Origin: Nocardioides sp. TRM66260-LWL
GTDB taxonomy: Bacteria > Actinomycetota > Actinomycetes > Propionibacteriales > Nocardioidaceae
Direction: 5' to 3'
NCBI RefSeq assembly: GCF_020075545.1
Contig: NZ_JAIQZK010000001.1
Coordinates: 1,271,600-1,335,599, forward strand
Length of the DNA: 64,000 nt
Shown: positions 49,713-64,000 of the stretch, piece by piece
Layout of the letters: every line of letters begins with the position of its first letter
Position numbering within the stretch: the stretch's first letter is position 1
Made by a program: the position numbers and the translations under genes
Notes under the pieces: model-generated
Database searches by the model: none
Told to the model about the DNA's origin: nothing
Seen by the model: the letters and a program-made list of their open reading frames with translations, nothing else

Positions 49713-50698
49713 GCGTCGTGCGGCCACCGGGCGAGCACCTCCCGCGCGAGCTGACGGTAGGAGTCGGCGCCGGCCGAGGACGACGCGTAGGTCGTGATCG
49801 GCTCGCCGGCGACCGTCGAGTCGGAGAACTTCACCGTGCGCCGGATGACGGTGTGGAAGACCGTGTCGCCCCACGCCTGGACGAGCCGCTCCATGACCTC
49901 GCGGCTGTGCAGCGTCCGACCGTCGTACATGGTGCCGAGGACGCCGTCGATCTGCAGCCGGGGGTTGAGCCGCTCGCACACCTTGTCGATCGTCGTCTTG
50001 AGCAGCGCGACGCCGCGCAGCGCGAAGTACTCGCACTCCAGCGGCACGATGACGCCGTCCGACGCGGTGAGCGCGTTGACGGTGAGCAGTCCGAGCGAGG
50101 GCTGGCAGTCGATGAGGATGACGTCGTACTCCGCGACCGCCGGCGCGAGCACGCGCTGCAGGGTCTGCTCGCGGGCGACCTCGTGCACCAGCTGCACCTC
50201 GGCCGCCGAGAGGTCGATGTTCGACGGCAGGAGGTCCATGCCCTCGACCCCGGACGGCACGACGACGTCGGCCAGCGTGACGTCGCGCTCCATCAGCAGG
50301 TTGTAGACGGTCAGCTCGGTCTCGTGCGGGTTGAGGCCTAGCCCGACCGAGAGCGACCCCTGCGGGTCGAAGTCGACGAGCAGCACGCGCCGGCCGTACT
50401 CGGCGAGCGCGGCGCCGAGGTTGATCGTGGTGGTCGTCTTGCCGACGCCGCCCTTCTGGTTGCACAGGGCGACGACGCGCGCGCCGCCGTGGGAGCGCAC
50501 CGGCGCGGGCTCCGGCAGCACCGGCATCGGCCGGCCGGTGGGTCCGAGCCCGCCGGCGTCGGGGGCGGTCTCCGCCGGGGCGGCCGGGGCGGGGCGCTCG
50601 AACGGCAGCGGCTCGGTCACAGGCGGGTCATCTCCGTGGTGGCGTGGGTCGATCGGACGGATCCGGTGGGGCTCCGGGGCCATTCCACCATCGGCCAT
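49709..50698 (-). CDS. ParA-family ATPase (Soj-like), scpAB-linked
   Basis: A 329-residue ATPase. After a Pro-rich leader of about 75 residues comes VVALCNQKGGVGKTTTTINLGAAL, the deviant Walker A with K-G-G-V-G-K-T-T, then VDFDPQGSLSVGLG (Walker A'), ILIDCQPSLGLLTVNAL (Walker B) and the C-terminal RTVKFSDSTVAGEPI. All key residues are intact. The ATG at 50698 has GAGGAGGG upstream. It is the second, non-origin ParA commonly found before scpAB. A segregation role with ScpAB is inference. Confidence 0.94.
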   Translation of the reverse strand: MADGGMAPEPHRIRPIDPRHHGDDPPVTEPLPFERPAPAAPAETAPDAGGLGPTGRPMPVLPEPAPVRSHGGARVVALCNQKGGVGKTTTTINLGAALAEYGRRVLLVDFDPQGSLSVGLGLNPHETELTVYNLLMERDVTLADVVVPSGVEGMDLLPSNIDLSAAEVQLVHEVAREQTLQRVLAPAVAEYDVILIDCQPSLGLLTVNALTASDGVIVPLECEYFALRGVALLKTTIDKVCERLNPRLQIDGVLGTMYDGRTLHSREVMERLVQAWGDTVFHTVIRRTVKFSDSTVAGEPITTYASSSAGADSYRQLAREVLARWPHDA

Positions 50699-50725
50699 GA
50701 CGCCCTCCTCGCCCCGGGGTCGCAA

Positions 50726-50737
50726 CGTGTCGACACG
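50726..50737. promoter_or_regulatory. 12-bp palindrome in the parA upstream region
   Basis: CGTGTCGACACG, a perfect palindrome 28 bases upstream of the parA ATG, with a related half-site CGACGTGTCGGG next to it. It is possibly an autoregulatory site and does not match the parS consensus. Confidence 0.55.
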
Positions 50738-50837
50738 GCGACTTCTCGACGTGTCGGGCGAGCGTAGGAGCGGCCCTCCCGGGGCCACAACCGCCGCCGA
50801 TCGATCCCCAGGCCGCAGCCCCGATCTGTTGAGACGG

Positions 50838-50900
50838 TGTGGACGAGCGACCCCGCCTCCCCCACAGATGTCCACCGCCTGTGGAGGAATCTGTGGACGG
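50838..50900. promoter_or_regulatory. Cluster of DnaA-box-like nonamers
   Basis: Four motifs close to TTGTCCACA lie within 63 bases: TGTGGACGA (50838, 8 of 9 to the complement), ATGTCCACC (50868), TGTGGAGGA (50880) and TGTGGACGG (50892). They lie in the gap between the parA start and the GNAT gene. Confidence 0.5.
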
Positions 50901-50932
50901 CCGATCCGTCCGCGCCGCGGGCGCGGTCGTCG

Positions 50933-51229
50933 TCAGGACGCGACGAGGTCCGCGTAGTCGGGGTGCCTCTCGATCCAGGCCGCGATGAACGGGCACTGCG
51001 GCACGACGGCCCGCTCCCCCGTGGCGCGGACGTCGTCGAGCGCGGCGCGCGCGATCGCGCCGCCGACGCCGTGGCCCTCGTACGCCGGGTCGACCTCGGT
51101 GTGGGTGAACACGATCCGAGCCGGCTCCTCGGCGAGCTCGTAGGCGGCGAAGCCGGCCAGCGCGCCGTCGAGGTACGCGGCGTACCGGTGGTCGTCGGAC
51201 TCGTGGCGCACCTGCACGTCGCTGCTCAT
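50933..51229 (-). CDS. GNAT-like N-acetyltransferase, YjdJ type
   Basis: A 98-residue minimal GNAT: YLDGALAGFAAYELAEEPARIVFTHTEVDPAYEGHGVGGAIARAALDDVRATGERAVVPQCPFIAAWIERHPDYADLV. The acetyl-CoA loop is EGHGVGG, and the end CPFIAAWIERHPDY is diagnostic for this short family. It lacks the substrate-binding strands of larger GNATs. It overlaps the helicase start-side by one codon: its ATG at 51229 sits in the helicase stop (ATGA), so the two are co-translated. Confidence 0.9.
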   Translation of the reverse strand: MSSDVQVRHESDDHRYAAYLDGALAGFAAYELAEEPARIVFTHTEVDPAYEGHGVGGAIARAALDDVRATGERAVVPQCPFIAAWIERHPDYADLVAS

Positions 51230-53829
51230 CCGTCGAGCCTACGCAGCGCCCGGGTCTGCAGCACCAGCTCACCCTCGCGGTCGCTGGCGTCCAGGTCGGC
51301 CTCGGCCTCCAGGATCCAGTCGAGGTGACCCTCGGGATCCAGGATCGTCTGCCGCACGTCCAGCAGCCGGCGGCCGTCCTCGGTACGGGCCTCGCTGACC
51401 AGCAGTCGCGGGCCCCGCGCGTCCGGGCCGAGCTCGACCCGGTCGTGCTCGGCGTAGTAGGCCTCGAGGGCGGCGTCCCAGGCGGCGGCGTCCATCAGCG
51501 GGGCGGGCGAGGTGTCGGGGTCGAGGCGCTCCGCGGCCGCCGCGTCGAGCGCGGCGAGGCCACGCACGTCGTCGCGCGCGACGAGCTCGACGCGGCGGAA
51601 CATCGCGTTGCGCACCATGACGCCGAAGGCGCGCTCCTGCCGCGAGATCGGCCGGGGCGGTGCCGGCGGCTCGTGCGCGGTGACGTCGCGGGGCGCCCGC
51701 TCGGGATCGCTCAGCGCCTCCCACTCGTCGAGCAGGGAGGAGTCGGTCTGCCGGACGGTCTCCCCCAGCCACTCCAGGAGCCCCTCGAACGCCTCCCCGC
51801 GCAGCCGTTCGGGGACCGTCTGCCGCAACGCGCGGTAGGCGTCGGTCAGGTAGCGCAGCACCAGGCCCTCCGAGCGGGCCAGCTGGTAGCGCGAGACGAC
51901 GTCGGTGAAGCCCATGCCCTGCTCGTACATCTCGCGCACGATCGACTTCGGCTCCAGCCCGGCGCTCGCGGCGTCGCTCGGCAGCCACGGGTGCGCGGTG
52001 CGGTAGAGCTCGTAGGCGGCCTCGAGCCGCTCGGCCAGCGGGCGAGGCCAGGTGACCTCCTCGAGCAGCTCCATCCGCTCCTCGTACTCGACGCCGTCGG
52101 CCTTCAGCTCCGCGATCAGCTCGCCCCGCGCCGCCCACTGCTGGGCCTGGAGGATCTGCCGCGGCGCCTCGACCACGGCCTCCACGGTCGAGACGACGTC
52201 GAGCAGCAGCTCCTCCTCCGGCGCGTCGGCGTCGAGCAGGTCGAGCGCCCCCACGGCGAAGTGCGAGAGCGGCTGGTTGAGCGCGAAGTCGTCGGGCAGG
52301 TCGACGCCGATCACGTAGCGCCGGCCGTGCTCGTCCGGCTCGTCGAGGCGGGTCAGCACCCCCGAGCGGACCAGGGAGCGGGTCAGGCGCAGCGCGCGTC
52401 GGGCCAGCCGCAGCTGCTGGCGCCGCTCCTCGTGGTTGTCCATGAGCAGTCGACGCAGCACCGGGAAGGCGTCCTCCTCGCGGGAGAGGACGCTGAGCAG
52501 CATCGCGTTGTCGATCCGCATCCGCGAGACCAGGCGCTCGGGGTCTCCCTCGACCAGCTTGGCGAAGGTCTGCTCGGTCCACACGACGGTGCCCTCGGGC
52601 GCCTTGCGCAGCTGGGCCCTGCTCCGCTTCTTGGGGTTGGCGGCGTTCTTGGCCTCCGCCTTGGCCTTCGCGCGTTCGTTCTCGATGACGTGCTCGGGCG
52701 CCTGCACCACGACGTACCCGACGGTGTCGAAGCCGGCCCGCCCCGCGCGTCCGGCGATCTGCCGGAACTCCCGCACCCGCAGCACCCGCTGACGGTGCCC
52801 GTCGAACTTCACCAGCCCGGTGAAGAGCACCGTCCGGATCGGCACGTTGATGCCGACGCCCAGGGTGTCGGTGCCGCAGATGACCTTCAGCGCGCCCTCC
52901 TGCGCGAGCTGCTCCACCAGCCGGCGGTAGCGCGGCAGCATGCCGGCGTGGTGCACGCCGATGCCCCTCTTGAGCAGCCGCACCAGGGTGCGTCCGAACC
53001 CGGCGGCGAACCGGAAGCCCTCGGTGTGCCGGGCGATGGCGGCCTTCGCGGCGTCGTCGACGGCCCCGGCCAGCCAGCCGGCCTGCAGCAGCGAGGTCGC
53101 GTGCTCGACGGCGGCGGCCTGGGTGAAGTGGACGACGTAGACCGGCGCCTGCCCGGTGGCCACGATCTCCTCGAGCCGCTCGGCGAGCGGGTCGAGCGAC
53201 CAGACGACGTCCAGCGGCACCGGACGCTCGGCGTCGGTGACCAGCGCGGTGTCGCGGCCGGTGCGGCGCGAGAGGTCGTCGGCGATCTCGCGCACGTCGC
53301 CCAGCGTGGCCGACATGAGCAGGAACTGGACGTCGGGCAGCTCCAGCAGCGGCACCTGCCAGGCCCAGCCGCGATCGGGCTCGGAGTAGTAGTGGAACTC
53401 GTCCATCACCACGAGGCCGACGTCGGCCTCACGGCCCTCGCGCAGCGCCAGGTTGGCCAGGATCTCGGCGGTGCAGCAGACGATCGGAGCGTCGGCGTTG
53501 ACCGAGGCGTCACCGGTGAGCATGCCGACGTTCTCGGCGCCGAAGACCGCGCACAGGTCGAAGAACTTCTCGCTGACCAGCGCCTTGATCGGCGCGGTGT
53601 AGAACGACACCCGGTCGGTGGCCAGCGCCGCGGCGTGCGCGCCGAGGGCGACGAGCGACTTGCCCGACCCGGTGGGCGTGGCCAGGACGACGTTGCTGCC
53701 GCCGACCAGCTCGATCAGCGCCTCCTCCTGGTGCGGGTAGAGCGCCAGCCCGCGCCCGGCCGCGTAGGCCTCGACCGCCGCGTAGACCTCGTCGGGGGCG
53801 GTGCCGACCGGCGGCGGCCAGGCCGCCAT
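51226..53829 (-). CDS. DEAD/DEAH helicase with DUF3516 (Ski2-like)
   Basis: An 867-residue SF2 helicase. Walker A is ATPTGSGKSLVAL near residue 55, motif Ia is YTAPIKALVSEKF, motif II is VVMDEFHYY (D-E-F-H), motif III is LLMSATL and motif VI is QIAGRAGRAGFD. After about residue 430 the sequence follows the DUF3516 region (EREEDAFPVLRRLLMDNHEERR and later PLSHFAVGALDLLDADAPEEELLLDV). Such proteins act on RNA or DNA in actinobacteria; the exact target is unknown. It is coupled to xerD (ATGA) and to the GNAT gene. Confidence 0.94.
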   Translation of the reverse strand: MAAWPPPVGTAPDEVYAAVEAYAAGRGLALYPHQEEALIELVGGSNVVLATPTGSGKSLVALGAHAAALATDRVSFYTAPIKALVSEKFFDLCAVFGAENVGMLTGDASVNADAPIVCCTAEILANLALREGREADVGLVVMDEFHYYSEPDRGWAWQVPLLELPDVQFLLMSATLGDVREIADDLSRRTGRDTALVTDAERPVPLDVVWSLDPLAERLEEIVATGQAPVYVVHFTQAAAVEHATSLLQAGWLAGAVDDAAKAAIARHTEGFRFAAGFGRTLVRLLKRGIGVHHAGMLPRYRRLVEQLAQEGALKVICGTDTLGVGINVPIRTVLFTGLVKFDGHRQRVLRVREFRQIAGRAGRAGFDTVGYVVVQAPEHVIENERAKAKAEAKNAANPKKRSRAQLRKAPEGTVVWTEQTFAKLVEGDPERLVSRMRIDNAMLLSVLSREEDAFPVLRRLLMDNHEERRQQLRLARRALRLTRSLVRSGVLTRLDEPDEHGRRYVIGVDLPDDFALNQPLSHFAVGALDLLDADAPEEELLLDVVSTVEAVVEAPRQILQAQQWAARGELIAELKADGVEYEERMELLEEVTWPRPLAERLEAAYELYRTAHPWLPSDAASAGLEPKSIVREMYEQGMGFTDVVSRYQLARSEGLVLRYLTDAYRALRQTVPERLRGEAFEGLLEWLGETVRQTDSSLLDEWEALSDPERAPRDVTAHEPPAPPRPISRQERAFGVMVRNAMFRRVELVARDDVRGLAALDAAAAERLDPDTSPAPLMDAAAWDAALEAYYAEHDRVELGPDARGPRLLVSEARTEDGRRLLDVRQTILDPEGHLDWILEAEADLDASDREGELVLQTRALRRLDG

Positions 53830-54852
53830 CAGCCGCGGGCCCGAGGGTGCGCGGCGGCGAAGACCTCGCGCAGCGAGTCGACCGTCACGAGCGTGTAGAT
53901 CTGGGTGGTCGTCACCGAGGCGTGGCCGAGGAGCTCCTGAACGACGCGGACGTCGGCGCCGCCCTCGAGCAGGTGGGTGGCGAAGGAGTGGCGCAGGGTG
54001 TGCGGGGAGACGTCGCGGGTGACGCCGGCCCTCTCGGCGGCGCGGACGAGGGTGGTCCAGGCGGACTGACGCGAGAGGCGGCCGCCGCGGGAGTTGAGGA
54101 AGAGGGCGGGGCCCGAGGCGGCGCCGACGAGCGCGGGCCGACCTCGGACGAGGTAGGCCTCGAGCGCCTCGAGCGCGTAGGAGCCCACCGGCACCAACCG
54201 CTGCTTGCCGCCCTTGCCGCGCAGCAGGACCGTGCCGTCGTGGGCGTCGTGCCCGTCGGGGGCACCGCGGTCGACGTCGTCGACGTCGAGGCCGACCGCC
54301 TCGGAGATCCGGGCGCCGGTGCCGTAGAGCACCTCGAGGAGCGCCCGGTCGCGCAGCGCCAGCGCGGTGCCCGGCGCCCCGGCCGCCTCGAGGATCGCCT
54401 CCACGTCGGACAGCGGCAGGGCCTTGGGCAGCCGCCGCCCGGGCGCGGGAGGTCGGACTCCCGCCGCCGGGTCGGCCGGCGCGAGCCCGTCGGCCACGGC
54501 GAACCGGTGGAAGCCGCGCACCGCGACCACCGTCCGCGCCGCCGACGACGCGCCGAGCGGCGGATGGAGGTCGTCGCCCTCGCGCAGCCGCACGAGGAAC
54601 TGCGCCACAGTGGCCTCGCTGATCTCGGCCAGCCGCGTGACGCCGAGCCCCGCCAGGAACCCGCGGTAGCGACGCAGGTCGCGGCGGTAGCTGGTGAGCG
54701 TGTTGGCCGCGAGCCCCCGCTCGACCGCGAGGTGGTCGAGGTAGGTGCGCACCGCCCGCTCCACCTCGTCGGCGCGCGGAGGCGCGTCGACGGAGCGGAG
54801 GGCCTCGGCGGTCACGGTGGCGGCGTCGGGCGACGCCGCCGGCTCGGCGAGC

Positions 54853-54860
<8 letters not shown>
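53829..54860 (-). CDS. xerD: Tyrosine recombinase XerD
   Basis: A 343-residue chromosome dimer-resolving recombinase. Catalytic residues are all visible: Arg184 ([10 protein letters not shown]), Lys219 (GKGGKQR), His287 and Arg290 ([14 protein letters not shown]), His313 ([11 protein letters not shown]) and Tyr322 (IYTLV). It starts with TTG at 54860 after GGAGGAGG, overlapping the ald stop by eight bases, and has an N-terminal extension of about 30 residues over the usual size. It lies in conserved housekeeping context and is not a mobile-element integrase. Confidence 0.95.
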
Positions 54861-55980
<1,120 letters not shown>

Positions 55981-56062
55981 GGACCCTCCTCGTCGTGTCG
56001 GTGCCCGGATCGCGGGCGCTCGGCAGTCTAGGGGCCTGCGCCGACGCCGCCGTGCAGCGGCG

Positions 56063-56239
<177 letters not shown>

Positions 56240-56242
56240 GGC

Positions 56243-61359
<5,117 letters not shown>

Positions 61360-61363
<4 letters not shown>

Positions 61364-62211
61364 GGGTCCAGCCTCTCATCCGCGCCGACGGCCGGGGCCG
61401 ACACGCCTGCGGTGACGACCGCACGCTCGATCTCCTCCGCCGCGAGCCCGAGCGACGCCCGGCGCAGCCAGACGAAGAACTCGACGTTGCCCGACGGTCC
61501 GGGCAGCGGACTGGTGGCGACCATGTGCACCGGCCAGCCCCGCTGCGCGGCGGCGTCGGCGACGCCGAGCACGGCCTCGGCGCGCAGCGCGACGTCACGG
61601 ACGACGCCGCCCTTGCCCACCCGCTCCTTGCCGACCTCGAACTGCGGCTTCACCATGAGCGCCAGGTCGGCGTCGTCGACGACCACCCCGAGCAGCGCGT
61701 CCAGCACCAGCGTGAGGGAGATGAACGACAGGTCGCCGACGACGAGGTCGACCGGACCGCCGATCGTCTCCACGGTGAGCTCCCGGATGTTGGTGCGGTC
61801 GTGCACCCGGACGCGCGGATCGGACTGCAGCGACCACGCCAGCTGCCCGTACCCGACGTCGACGGCGACGACCTCCGCGGCATCGCGTCGCAGCAGCACG
61901 TCGGTGAAGCCGCCGGTGGACGCCCCGGCGTCGAGACAGCGACGGCCCGTGACGGTCAGCCCGGCGGTGGCGAAGGCGTCGAGCGCACCCACCAGCTTGT
62001 GCGCGCCCCGCGAGACGTAGCCCGGGTCGGACGCGTCGTCGGCCACGACGATCGCGACGTCGGTCGTCACCGCGGTGGCCGGCTTGCTCGCCCGCGCACC
62101 CGCGACGCTCACCCGTCCGGCGCCGATCAGCTCGCTGGCCTGCTCACGCGAGCGGGCCAGCCCGCGTCGGACCAGCTCGGCGTCCAGACGCAGTCTCCTG
62201 GGACCTGCCAT
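61360..62211 (-). CDS. tlyA: 16S/23S rRNA 2'-O-methyltransferase TlyA
   Basis: A 283-residue enzyme with an N-terminal S4 domain (RLDAELVRRGLARSREQASELIGAGRVSV) and a SAM fold (VSRGAHKLVGALDAF, DAGASTGGFTDVLLRRDAAEVVAVDVGYGQLAW). K-D-K-E-like catalytic positions are kept (RGAHK, GDLSFISL, VKPQFEVGKE). TlyA methylates 16S C1409 and 23S C1920 in mycobacteria and gives capreomycin susceptibility (established). It overlaps nadK by four bases. Confidence 0.96.
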
Positions 62212-62215
62212 CGGC

Positions 62216-62380
62216 TCAGTCCGCGGGGCCGTCGAGGGCGGCGCGCAGCGTCTCGTGGGCCAGACCGAACACCGAGGCGTGGTCCTCGAGCGGCCGATCG
62301 CTCAGCGCCGCGACGCTGGCCAGCACCTCGTCGAGCGCCTCGACGCCCGTCTGCGGCGGGACGCTTCGCTGCTCGTTCAC
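62216..62380 (-). CDS. Small conserved actinobacterial protein between the HAD gene and tlyA (Rv1693-like)
   Basis: A 54-residue protein starting with GTG at 62380 in the HAD stop (GTGA). It reads MNEQRSVPPQTGVEALDEVL, then the helix LASVAALSDRPLEDHASVF and LAHETLRAALDG. In Mycobacterium tuberculosis a small gene (Rv1693) has the same position between Rv1692 and tlyA; the match is by position and size. Too small for a domain call; it may assist the neighbouring phosphatase or TlyA. Confidence 0.75.
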   Translation of the reverse strand: MNEQRSVPPQTGVEALDEVLASVAALSDRPLEDHASVFGLAHETLRAALDGPAD

Positions 62381-63414
62381 GGCTCGAGGCTATCGGCAGC
62401 GCCATCCGGATCGGGCACCCGGAGCGCGTCGAGGTCCGGCACGTCGACACCTTCGTCGACGAGCCCCCAGGCGACCGTCAGCACCGCGCGCCACCAGTCG
62501 ATCGCGGAGCCGTCGCCGGAGACCGACCAGCCCTCGGGGCCGGCCTGTGCCGCCCAGCCACCGCACCGAGCGAATCCGACATCGGTCACGATCTCGGGGT
62601 GCGGCACGAGGAGGCCGCGGAGATCGGGCGCGACGTAGGTCGGACGCTGGTCCGCCGGGCTGTGGACCAGCGTCGTGAGGTCGGTGACCCCCGTGAGCAC
62701 GAGGAGGGTGTCGACGCCCACCCGCCGGCCCCCCCAGATGTCGGTGTCGAGCCGGTCGCCGACCATGAGCGGCCGCTGACCACCGACCCGCCGGATCGTC
62801 TCCTCGAGCAGGGGCGTCTCGGGCTTGCCCGCCACCGCCGGGTCGACGCCGCTGAACCTGCGGATCGTCTCGACCAGCACGCCGTGGCCCGGGGCCTCGC
62901 CACGCGCGGTGGGGATCGTCATGTCGGTGTTGCTCGCGTACCAGCGCAGTCCCCCGCGCACCCGGACCGCCACGGTCATGATGTCCCGCCACACGACGTC
63001 GGGCCCGTAGCCGGTGACGACGGCCTCGGCGTCGTCGTCCGCTCCCACGCCCTCCAGGCCGGCCTCGCCGACCGCCTCCCACAGGCCCTGACCACCGAGC
63101 ACGCTGACTCGCGCCCCGGCTCCCAGCTGGTCGGCGAGGAGCCGCGCCACCGCCTGGGCCGAGGTCACGACATCGGGCAGCCCTGCCGGGACGCCGAGCT
63201 CGACGAGATGGTCCACGACGGCGTGCGGCGGTCGTGATGCGTTGTTCGTCACGAAGGCGACGTGTCCGCCGGCCTGGCGCCAGCCCTCGATCGCCTCGCT
63301 GGCATGGGGCACGCTGGCGCCTCCGACGTACACGACGCCGTCGAGATCCAACATCGCCAGGTCGTAGACGTCGACCAGCGCCTCGGGCTGCGCACCGAGT
63401 CCACGGGAATGCAT
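62377..63414 (-). CDS. HAD-IIA phosphatase (NagD/glycerol-3-phosphate phosphatase type, Rv1692-like)
   Basis: A 345-residue phosphatase. Motif I is LAMLDLDGVVYVGG (Asp nucleophile near 23), motif II is FVTNNASRPP, motif III is around VAGKPETPLLEETIR and motif IV is VGDRLDTDIWGG. The C2-type cap lies between. Rv1692 dephosphorylates glycerol-3-phosphate (established). The ATG at 63414 leaves only nine bases to the SSB-like gene on the same strand. Confidence 0.93.
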   Translation of the reverse strand: MHSRGLGAQPEALVDVYDLAMLDLDGVVYVGGASVPHASEAIEGWRQAGGHVAFVTNNASRPPHAVVDHLVELGVPAGLPDVVTSAQAVARLLADQLGAGARVSVLGGQGLWEAVGEAGLEGVGADDDAEAVVTGYGPDVVWRDIMTVAVRVRGGLRWYASNTDMTIPTARGEAPGHGVLVETIRRFSGVDPAVAGKPETPLLEETIRRVGGQRPLMVGDRLDTDIWGGRRVGVDTLLVLTGVTDLTTLVHSPADQRPTYVAPDLRGLLVPHPEIVTDVGFARCGGWAAQAGPEGWSVSGDGSAIDWWRAVLTVAWGLVDEGVDVPDLDALRVPDPDGAADSLEP

Positions 63415-63423
63415 GCAGCGACC

Positions 63424-63789
63424 CTATCCAGCGACGGCGACGCTGCCGGACCGCAGGACGACCAACGACTCCGCCTCGACCTCGTACCGAGAGGCGACAG
63501 CGCCGCCGGCACGGTAGAACCGCCGCCGCAGGGACCCGCGCACCTCGACGACGTCATCGACGGAGAGCGCACCGGCGATCTCCCGCAGCTCCTCGCTCCA
63601 TGCAGCGACGTCGATCGCGTCGACGCCCACGCGGGCCGCCTCGCCCAGACCCTCACGGGGAGCACGTCTCACCGCCAGGCCCACACCCACGACGAGCGCC
63701 CCACTCGGCAACTCCCGTTCGACGCCTGCGCGCGACACCCGGCCGACCAGTCTGACCTCGTTCACCGACTCCAGCTCGTTCGTCTCCAT
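63424..63789 (-). CDS. Single-stranded DNA-binding protein-like OB-fold protein
   Basis: A 121-residue SSB-family protein. NEVRLVGRVSRAGVERELPSGALVV is the first OB strand pair, IDVAAWSEELREIAGALSVDDVVEVRGSLRRRFY is the middle (the W-D/A-x pattern of SSB), and the end VASRYEVEAESLVVLR closes the barrel. It lacks the acidic DDDIPF-like tail of the replicative SSB and so is probably a paralog. The ATG at 63789 has GGAGGTGA five bases upstream. It is the first gene after the rRNA operon terminator. Confidence 0.87.
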   Translation of the reverse strand: METNELESVNEVRLVGRVSRAGVERELPSGALVVGVGLAVRRAPREGLGEAARVGVDAIDVAAWSEELREIAGALSVDDVVEVRGSLRRRFYRAGGAVASRYEVEAESLVVLRSGSVAVAG

Positions 63790-63924
63790 GACGATCACCT
63801 CCACAGCAACCCTCACGTGCCGACCTCCGAACGCGACAGCGTGCCGGGAAAGCTGGGGATGGAAGCGCATGAGAGTGGGCTGTGGACGATGAACGGACAG
63901 CCGTCGGGCCCATAACGCAGAAAA

Positions 63925-63959
63925 GGTTCAGGGGCCACCCTGTGGGTGGCCCCTGAACC
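63925..63959 (-). terminator. rRNA operon terminator
   Basis: A perfect 16-bp stem (63925-63940 with 63944-63959) with a 3-base loop, followed on the minus strand by TTTT. It lies 11 bases beyond the 5S 3' end. Confidence 0.93.
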
Positions 63960-63970
63960 ATTCAAATGAT

Positions 63971-64000
63971 TGTCCGGCGGCGTCCTACTCTCCCACAACC
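63971..64000 (-). rRNA. rrf: 5S rRNA, 3' end only
   Basis: Read on the minus strand, the last bases are GGTTGTGGGAGAGTAGGACG followed by CCGCCGGACA, the conserved 3' end of 5S rRNA. The rest of 5S and presumably 23S and 16S lie beyond the right edge. Confidence 0.9.

Noticed and set aside
50726..50737. parS centromere site near parA
   Set aside because: CGTGTCGACACG does not match TGTTTCACGTGAAACA, and no parB gene is near.

Overview
The window is about 73% GC, uses ATG and GTG starts freely and has many 1-8 base gene overlaps. The right-hand third carries the gene order typical of high-GC Actinomycetota: tlyA-nadK-recN-pyrG-NUDIX-ald-xerD, then parA-scpA-scpB-rluB-aroH-tyrA-cmk-plsC-der. 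I call it an actinobacterial chromosome and cannot resolve the genus. The right edge is the 3' end of a 5S rRNA gene and its terminator, so an rRNA operon on the minus strand lies just outside.

Left part (1-20 kb). A truncated cobT is followed by a large secreted NIDO/metzincin/Ig protein, a Mak_N_cap-like protein, and cstA with its small partner ybdD. Next comes tRNA-Pro(GGG). Its 3' half is repeated exactly (48 bp) at 9366-9413, which frames a 2.3-kb islet without an integrase. The islet holds a GNAT, an HNH nuclease, a DUF4262-like protein and an orphan protein. An arsenic operon follows (arsR-arsC fusion, aquaporin, second arsC), then small regulators and enzymes, a MarR/hydrolase/oxidoreductase unit with two visible operator palindromes, a secreted GH3 glycosidase, and a DUF302/CsoR-family pair behind a perfect G-tract palindrome.

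Middle part (20-42 kb). This is accessory chromosome: a broken Doc toxin with its antitoxin, a collagen-like surface protein, a response regulator/kinase/ABC transporter operon, TatA, HAD and SGNH proteins, an AraC-controlled P450-SDR-Baeyer-Villiger cluster, a two-component system with a Met/His-rich DUF305 lipoprotein, an SdpI-like protein, and a feoA-feoB-nifU-like iron operon behind a DtxR/IdeR-like box.

Right part (42.6-64 kb). Almost everything is on the minus strand and tightly coupled. The genes cover ribosome GTPase Der, phospholipid acylation, CMP kinase, tyrosine synthesis, rRNA modification, chromosome condensation and segregation, recombination, CTP and NAD(P) synthesis, DNA repair and an SSB-like protein.

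The most unusual signals are a pair of about 100-nt GC-rich structured elements, each just upstream of a plus-strand gene (13856-13965 and 37404-37500) and with related upstream sequence; the tRNA-Pro passenger islet; the NifU-like gene coupled to feoB; nested inverted repeats below der; and two paralogous secreted proteins of unknown function 21 kb apart.
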